The notes under the pieces: model-generated | The model's input: the letters and a program-made list of their open reading frames with translations, nothing else | What the model was told of the DNA's origin: nothing | Database searches by the model: none | In this document: one piece after another, positions 31,024 to 35,235 of the stretch | Numbering within the stretch: position 1 is the stretch's first letter | Layout: each line of letters begins with the position of its first letter | Assembly (NCBI GenBank): GCA_016930255.1 | Contig: JAFGHB010000027.1 | Coordinates: 1 to 35,235, forward strand | Reading direction: 5' to 3' | Length of the DNA: 35,235 nucleotides | Origin: Methanomicrobia archaeon | GTDB taxonomy: Archaea > Halobacteriota > Syntropharchaeia > Alkanophagales > Methanospirareceae | Program-made: the position numbers and the translations under genes

Positions 31024-33825
31024 CTAAATAATATCAGTTTCTATTTTTTCCTTACTTAATTTCTCTTTTACGTATCTTAACCCTTCGTCAAGAGCTTTAT
31101 CCACCAGTTCTATCTTTACACCGCCACCCTGAGCGAGCGTCGCGGTTCCGCCACCACCGCCCCCGTATCTCTGGGAAACGTGCTGTAACCACTCGTTAGC
31201 ATTTATCCTGTCGCTCAACTGAGCAGGGACTTCATAAACGCAACTACCCGATGAACCACTGACGAGCATCGTCGTGTTACCCTGTTCTGCAAGCTGTGAT
31301 GAAATACTCCTCAACGCCTTCGGAGTGGGCTCGGGCACCACCGCGGCAATTACGTGAACGCCTTCTATTTCTTGCGCTTGCCCTTGCAGCCGCTCGAGCT
31401 CCAATTCTGCAATTTCACCTTGCAGCCGCTCGTTCTCTTTCCTTAACTCTTTCCATTCCTCAAAGAACCGTTCAGCCACAGAGGGCAGTTTCTCCGGGGG
31501 GACTTTTAATACGGTAGCTGACTGCTTTATCAGGTCTTCCTGCGCTTGTATCGCCTCGATTGCAGCTTCTCCTGCTGCGTACTCCAATCGCTCGATACCA
31601 TCCTGTATTCGCTCGATGCGCAAGATCTTTATCGGGCCGCACTCGCCCGTCTTCGACAGATGTGTACCCGCACACGCCTGTACATCCTCGTCCTCGCCGA
31701 TTCGTACTATTCGTATCTTCTCACCGACAGGCACGCCGCCCTGATAAATACGAGAGCCGTATTTCCGCTCTGCTTCGGTTCGATCCACAAAACCCGTATG
31801 TATCTCCAGATTATCCATGACGATCTGGTTTGCAAGCATTTCGATTTCTTTTCGCTCAGCATCAGAGATCCGCTTGAAGTGCGCGATATCAATCCTTGCT
31901 CGCTTTTCACCCTTCTGCGCGCCCGCTTGCCAGACGTGATCGCCCAGCACCTTTCGCGCTGCACAGACGACGATGTGCGTTGCAGTGTGATGCTTCTTGT
32001 GCGCGGTTCGCCGCTTAGGATCCACACGCCCGGATACTTTCGATCCTGTGCTTAGCGTTCCGTCCTCGAGTTTATGAAGGATAACGCCCTCAACTTCCTG
32101 CACATCCACGACCCTTACGGGCTCCGCACGCTCTTCACCGTTCTGCTGCACCACCGTCAAGGAGCCGGTATCCGCAGGTTGGCCACCGCCCTCCGGGAAG
32201 AAGAGCGTCTTATCCAGCACAACAGAATCATCAACCACAGCGAGAACCGTAGCTTCGAACGCTAAAGCTGAAGGCTCCTCATAATACAGCTTTATCGTCG
32301 CCGGAATTGTCTTCATCTTCTCTCTCATACCTTCTACAGAGGGCTCCACCTCCTCCTTCTGTTCCTCACTGTGCATACGAGCGACCAGCGTGTAAAAGTC
32401 CTCGGGAATATCCACGCGTACTTCATTCCCTGATTTCGTGTTCTTCAAGGTGGATACCACGTCTTTCACAAATTCCGGCGGTAGACCGTGCGTATCGTAT
32501 AAATTAATGAGCTGGTCAATGGGTACTGTTTGCTCTGGTTTATTTTTATATTCCGTAACGAGCTGCTTTATGATTCGCTCGCCTTTTACGAGTGTCTCGT
32601 TATATCGCTGCTGCTCGAGCGAGACGATTTCGACGATTCGATCTATCGCTCGGAGCAACTCAGGGAAAGAGTTTCTGAGCGTTTTTATCTGCAGGAGTAT
32701 GATCTCTTCCAGCGGAGTTTCTATTTCGAGCGATTTTAACATCCGGAACGCTCGTCGTAAGACCAATCGCGCCAGATAGCCCTCTTTCGCATTGGAAGGC
32801 ACGATGCCATCGGCGAGCATGAACGCCAGGCATTTTGTATGATCGGCAACCGCATAGATTGTTTCTATTGGCCCCACTATGGCTTGAAGTTCTTCAAGTG
32901 AGATACCCAACTGCTCTGCTATCGCGACCCGGCTCAGAGCGCCGGACCAACTCGCCTGCTTTAAAATCAGCTCGGGATGTGTCTCTAACGGATGCTCGAT
33001 TCCCGCGGCGTTTACCAACTCACGTATCACGTCCGGAAACATCGCGTCATAGACCGTCGGCGTGCCTTTAGAAGCCCAAACAAAGCGCTCCAGCCCGTAG
33101 CCGGTGTCCACGATGTACGTGTCCATCTTATGATACGGTTGACCTCCCAAGTGTATGTCACCGCGCGGGGATCGCTCGAGATCCATGAAGACAAGTGTGG
33201 CAAGCTCTAATCCGCCGGAGATGACTTCGAGACACGGTCCCGCATTGCCGCCTCCCATCCACGGCGCTTCCTTATACGTTACACTCTCCGTAGCCACGCC
33301 AACTTGCTGCAAAAACTCATCGCAGTACCTCACGGTCTCGTTCTTCCAGTATATCTCTTCCACGCCTCGTTTATTGAAGGCGTGATGGCCCATCATCTCG
33401 AAAGCGGTTAAGTGACGACCGCTCTTACCTATGGATTCGAGGTCTTCAAGCCGTATACAGGGTTGCGAGATGACGAGCGGGTTCGCAGGCGGTGGGACTT
33501 TGCCGGACGTTACAAACGGTTGAAAATCAGCAATCGAAGCGATGGTGAGATAAATATCGTCGCGCCAGCGCGCTACTACCGGATACCTGCTCAGTCGTGT
33601 GTGAGAACGCTGCTCGAAGAAGGAGAGGAATGCTTCTCGTACCTCATCCGGACTTCGCTCTTTGAAGATGGGCGAGCCAATAAACGAATAAATCTCACAG
33701 GGGGCATCGCCGCACGTCGCTCTCTCACCGTCACGAGCCCAGAAGTACGAGCCGCACTTCTCGCAGTGCTTCCTTGTGAATCCGTTCTCCTTGAAGTATT
33801 CCAGTGCGTAATCCTCGTTCTTCAT
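31024..33825 (-). CDS. alaS: Alanyl-tRNA synthetase, archaeal type
   Basis: The enzyme charges tRNA-Ala and clears mischarged Ser/Gly. The 933-aa protein starts with an archaeal N-terminus rich in cysteine (EKCGSYFWAR, ATCGDAPCEIY). The class II catalytic core follows (VREAFLSFFEQRSHT, MMGHHAFNKRG, GYGLERFVWASKG). The editing domain carries HKKHHTATHIVV and CAGTHLSKTGECG, giving the His/His and Cys/His zinc ligands. The C-terminal domain begins near ENERLQGEIAELELERLQ, a coiled coil, and ends with a Gly-rich RYGGGGGGTATLAQGGG stretch. GCTTTTTAAG about 30-40 nt upstream is the likely TATA. Confidence 0.97.
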   Translation of the reverse strand: MKNEDYALEYFKENGFTRKHCEKCGSYFWARDGERATCGDAPCEIYSFIGSPIFKERSPDEVREAFLSFFEQRSHTRLSRYPVVARWRDDIYLTIASIADFQPFVTSGKVPPPANPLVISQPCIRLEDLESIGKSGRHLTAFEMMGHHAFNKRGVEEIYWKNETVRYCDEFLQQVGVATESVTYKEAPWMGGGNAGPCLEVISGGLELATLVFMDLERSPRGDIHLGGQPYHKMDTYIVDTGYGLERFVWASKGTPTVYDAMFPDVIRELVNAAGIEHPLETHPELILKQASWSGALSRVAIAEQLGISLEELQAIVGPIETIYAVADHTKCLAFMLADGIVPSNAKEGYLARLVLRRAFRMLKSLEIETPLEEIILLQIKTLRNSFPELLRAIDRIVEIVSLEQQRYNETLVKGERIIKQLVTEYKNKPEQTVPIDQLINLYDTHGLPPEFVKDVVSTLKNTKSGNEVRVDIPEDFYTLVARMHSEEQKEEVEPSVEGMREKMKTIPATIKLYYEEPSALAFEATVLAVVDDSVVLDKTLFFPEGGGQPADTGSLTVVQQNGEERAEPVRVVDVQEVEGVILHKLEDGTLSTGSKVSGRVDPKRRTAHKKHHTATHIVVCAARKVLGDHVWQAGAQKGEKRARIDIAHFKRISDAERKEIEMLANQIVMDNLEIHTGFVDRTEAERKYGSRIYQGGVPVGEKIRIVRIGEDEDVQACAGTHLSKTGECGPIKILRIERIQDGIERLEYAAGEAAIEAIQAQEDLIKQSATVLKVPPEKLPSVAERFFEEWKELRKENERLQGEIAELELERLQGQAQEIEGVHVIAAVVPEPTPKALRSISSQLAEQGNTTMLVSGSSGSCVYEVPAQLSDRINANEWLQHVSQRYGGGGGGTATLAQGGGVKIELVDKALDEGLRYVKEKLSKEKIETDII

Positions 33826-34035
33826 TTTTTTCTTATGCAGATGGGGAAGCGAGACTTAAAAAGCTTTTTGTTTTCTTTCTTCACGACCGTTCGCTTCCGT
33901 CTCTTCGGTCTTCGTTTAGCAGTGTGAAGGGAGGGATGACAGCTTGTCATGGAATGAATAAGCGATAAACTACCTACGGATTTAGTGCCCTAAAACTTTT
34001 TCTTACTAAGAAAGCGTTTCTCTTATTTAGTAACG
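33826..34035. other. Divergent alaS-endA promoter gap
   Basis: The gap of 210 nt contains the minus-strand alaS TATA near 33856-33865. It also has the dyad ATGACA-GCT-TGTCAT (33936-33950), a possible regulator site. The endA promoter is AT-rich but unclear. No other gene is seen. Confidence 0.4.
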
Positions 34036-35109
34036 ATGCAGGGGATACTTTCGGGCGGTCAGGTCGTGGTAACAGAGCTTGACGCAGATAGCTCTGAGTT
34101 TCGCGGGTACGGCCGGAAGACGGGTAAAGGTGGAACGGATGAAAGCGAGAGTAACGTCACGCTATCGCTGGAGGAGGCTGCGTTTCTGCTCGAAGCGGGG
34201 AAGCTGGTAATCACGAAAGGGCGGGGAAAAAAGCACGTTTTAACGTTTGAAGAGTTCTTGGAGCATTCATTGGAGTTCGTTCCGAACTTTGGAGCGCGCT
34301 ACATCGTCTACAAGGATCTGAAGGAGCGCGGCTATTTCGTGCAGCCAGGGGGAATTGATTTTTGGCTTTATCCACGCGGTGCGAAACCGGGCGCGAAGCC
34401 AGCGCGGTATTTCATCCGCATTTTATCAGAGCGTGAATTCTTAGCGGTAAAGGACTTGGAGGGACTCATTGATTTAGCGCATAACATGCGTAAGGAGCCA
34501 ATCATTGCGGTCGTGGATGACGAAAGTGACATCACGTACTACGAAGTGAAGGGAGCAACGTTTGATGCAATTGGCAAGCGCGCGACGCGCGGAGGAGGAG
34601 ACGGAAAAGAGAGCGGTAAAGCGTTTTTACTTGGTGATAAGGTAATCTTGTGGGATACCGACTTAGCGGCGGACATCCACAAGAACGATTTTTACGGCAC
34701 ATTAACGAAGGAGAATCGGCTACTCCTGTCGTTCGTTGAAGCGGCATATTTGATAAAGAGAGGGCTGCTGGATCTCGATTTCGATGCGTTCGTCGAGCAT
34801 GCAGCACGCGTAGAGAGCAATTTCATGGCTAAATACGCAGTTTACACGGATTTACGGGAAAAAGGGCTGACAGCAAAGACGGGTTTTAAATTTGGCTCGC
34901 ATTTCAGAGTTTACAAGGCGCTGGATCAAAAACATTCGCTTGATTTGATCCATGTGCTCCCCCACGAGCATGTTTTCTCAATGCCTGAATTGGCACGCGC
35001 AGTACGGTTGGCGCACGGCGTGAAGAAGCGGATGGTTTTCTCGTTCAAAACGGCCGCTGGTGAGGAAAGCAGAATCAGATATGTGGTCATAGGCAGGATG
35101 AAGCTGTAA
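34036..35109 (+). CDS. endA: tRNA-splicing endonuclease, two-unit (alpha2-type) form
   Basis: The enzyme cuts bulge-helix-bulge introns from pre-tRNA. The 357-aa chain has two EndA units. The first (about 1-175) is SLEEAAFLLEAGKLVIT to NMRKEPIIAVV; the second (about 195-357) is SFVEAAYLIKRGLLDLD to KKRMVFSF. The catalytic set in unit 2 is Tyr293 (GSHFRVYK), His306 (LIHVLP) and Lys330/331 (HGVKKRMVF). Unit 1 keeps Tyr112 but has Arg128 where the His should be, so it is a structural pseudo-unit, as in Archaeoglobus-type homodimeric enzymes. A Gly/Lys-rich linker (RGGGDGKESGK) joins the units. The gene is alone and divergent from alaS. Confidence 0.95.
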   Translation: MQGILSGGQVVVTELDADSSEFRGYGRKTGKGGTDESESNVTLSLEEAAFLLEAGKLVITKGRGKKHVLTFEEFLEHSLEFVPNFGARYIVYKDLKERGYFVQPGGIDFWLYPRGAKPGAKPARYFIRILSEREFLAVKDLEGLIDLAHNMRKEPIIAVVDDESDITYYEVKGATFDAIGKRATRGGGDGKESGKAFLLGDKVILWDTDLAADIHKNDFYGTLTKENRLLLSFVEAAYLIKRGLLDLDFDAFVEHAARVESNFMAKYAVYTDLREKGLTAKTGFKFGSHFRVYKALDQKHSLDLIHVLPHEHVFSMPELARAVRLAHGVKKRMVFSFKTAAGEESRIRYVVIGRMKL

Positions 35110-35141
35110 GACAAAAGTTTGCAAATAAGCCCCATTTATAG

Positions 35142-35235
35142 TCAAAACCCAAACAATTCATACTTAACACCCTCGCCTAGAAACCGCTCGATCCAGCCAT
35201 GCGCGAAACTAAGCCGTGATGAAAATTCCTCAAAA
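35142..35235 (-). CDS. Possible 3' end of an unknown gene
   Basis: On the minus strand an open frame enters from the window edge and stops with TGA at 35142-35144. It covers 30 codons ending SFAHGWIERFLGEGVKYEL and GF. Composition looks coding, but the piece is too short to identify and no start can be seen. Confidence 0.3.
   Translation of the reverse strand, partial: FEEFSSRLSFAHGWIERFLGEGVKYELFGF

Overview
This window is archaeal chromosome of the methanogen / methane- or alkane-oxidiser type in Euryarchaeota/Halobacteriota. The evidence is archaeal information-processing genes (ProS, AlaS, aIF1A, RIO1, a two-KH protein, a two-unit tRNA-splicing endonuclease), an archaeal SRP RNA with Alu and S domains, BRE/TATA promoters with many leaderless starts, and a homologue of methanogenesis marker protein 3, a family confined to organisms with methyl-coenzyme M reductase. 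The single-chain ADP-forming acyl-CoA synthetase beside a phosphotransacetylase-like protein, and a Na+/K+-ATPase-like pump, would fit an ANME-1/Syntrophoarchaeum-like lineage. That placement is inference and no marker here proves it.

Layout. 1-1571: riboflavin module, a regulator-kinase fusion (RbkR type) followed by ribB, with a 14-nt palindrome at the promoter. 1796-4849: a UPF0058 gene divergent from tRNA-Thr(CGT), proS only 10 nt after the tRNA, then a tandem-SIS protein. 4954-7940 (minus strand): aIF1A-RIO1-KH, then pcm and a short archaetidylserine-decarboxylase-like gene. 8130-9620: GTPase, COG3365-like and Zn-ribbon trio. 9832-11615 (minus): a small winged-helix regulator, a small membrane protein and a RelA/SpoT-type synthetase. 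11933-18204: iron alcohol dehydrogenase (plus), then secD, class II ribonucleotide reductase and methanogenesis marker 3 (minus). 18426-19280: two more paralogues of the winged-helix regulator. 19484-22774: ADP-forming acyl-CoA synthetase, a 36-codon small ORF and a phosphotransacetylase-like P-loop/DRTGG protein in a tight cluster. 22925-23240: SRP RNA, followed by about 340 nt of dyads and a 48-nt direct repeat. 23579-30991: a cation-homeostasis island with a type IIC P-type ATPase, a tandem universal stress protein, two divergent TrkH channels and a TrkA gating protein. 31024-35109: alaS and endA, divergent. The last bases may hold the 3' end of a further minus-strand gene.

How the genes work together. 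The RbkR-ribB pair would tie flavin supply to its own regulation. aIF1A/RIO1/KH/GTPase are translation and ribosome-maturation genes. The pump, Usp, TrkH1, TrkH2 and TrkA form a plausible K+ uptake and ion-balance unit. Acd plus the PTA-like protein suggest acetyl-CoA/acetate interconversion with ATP conservation. The least explained items are the coupled 36-codon ORF, the dyad and direct-repeat block after the SRP RNA, the three near-identical winged-helix regulators (one with an internal duplication), and the inverted repeats upstream of acd.
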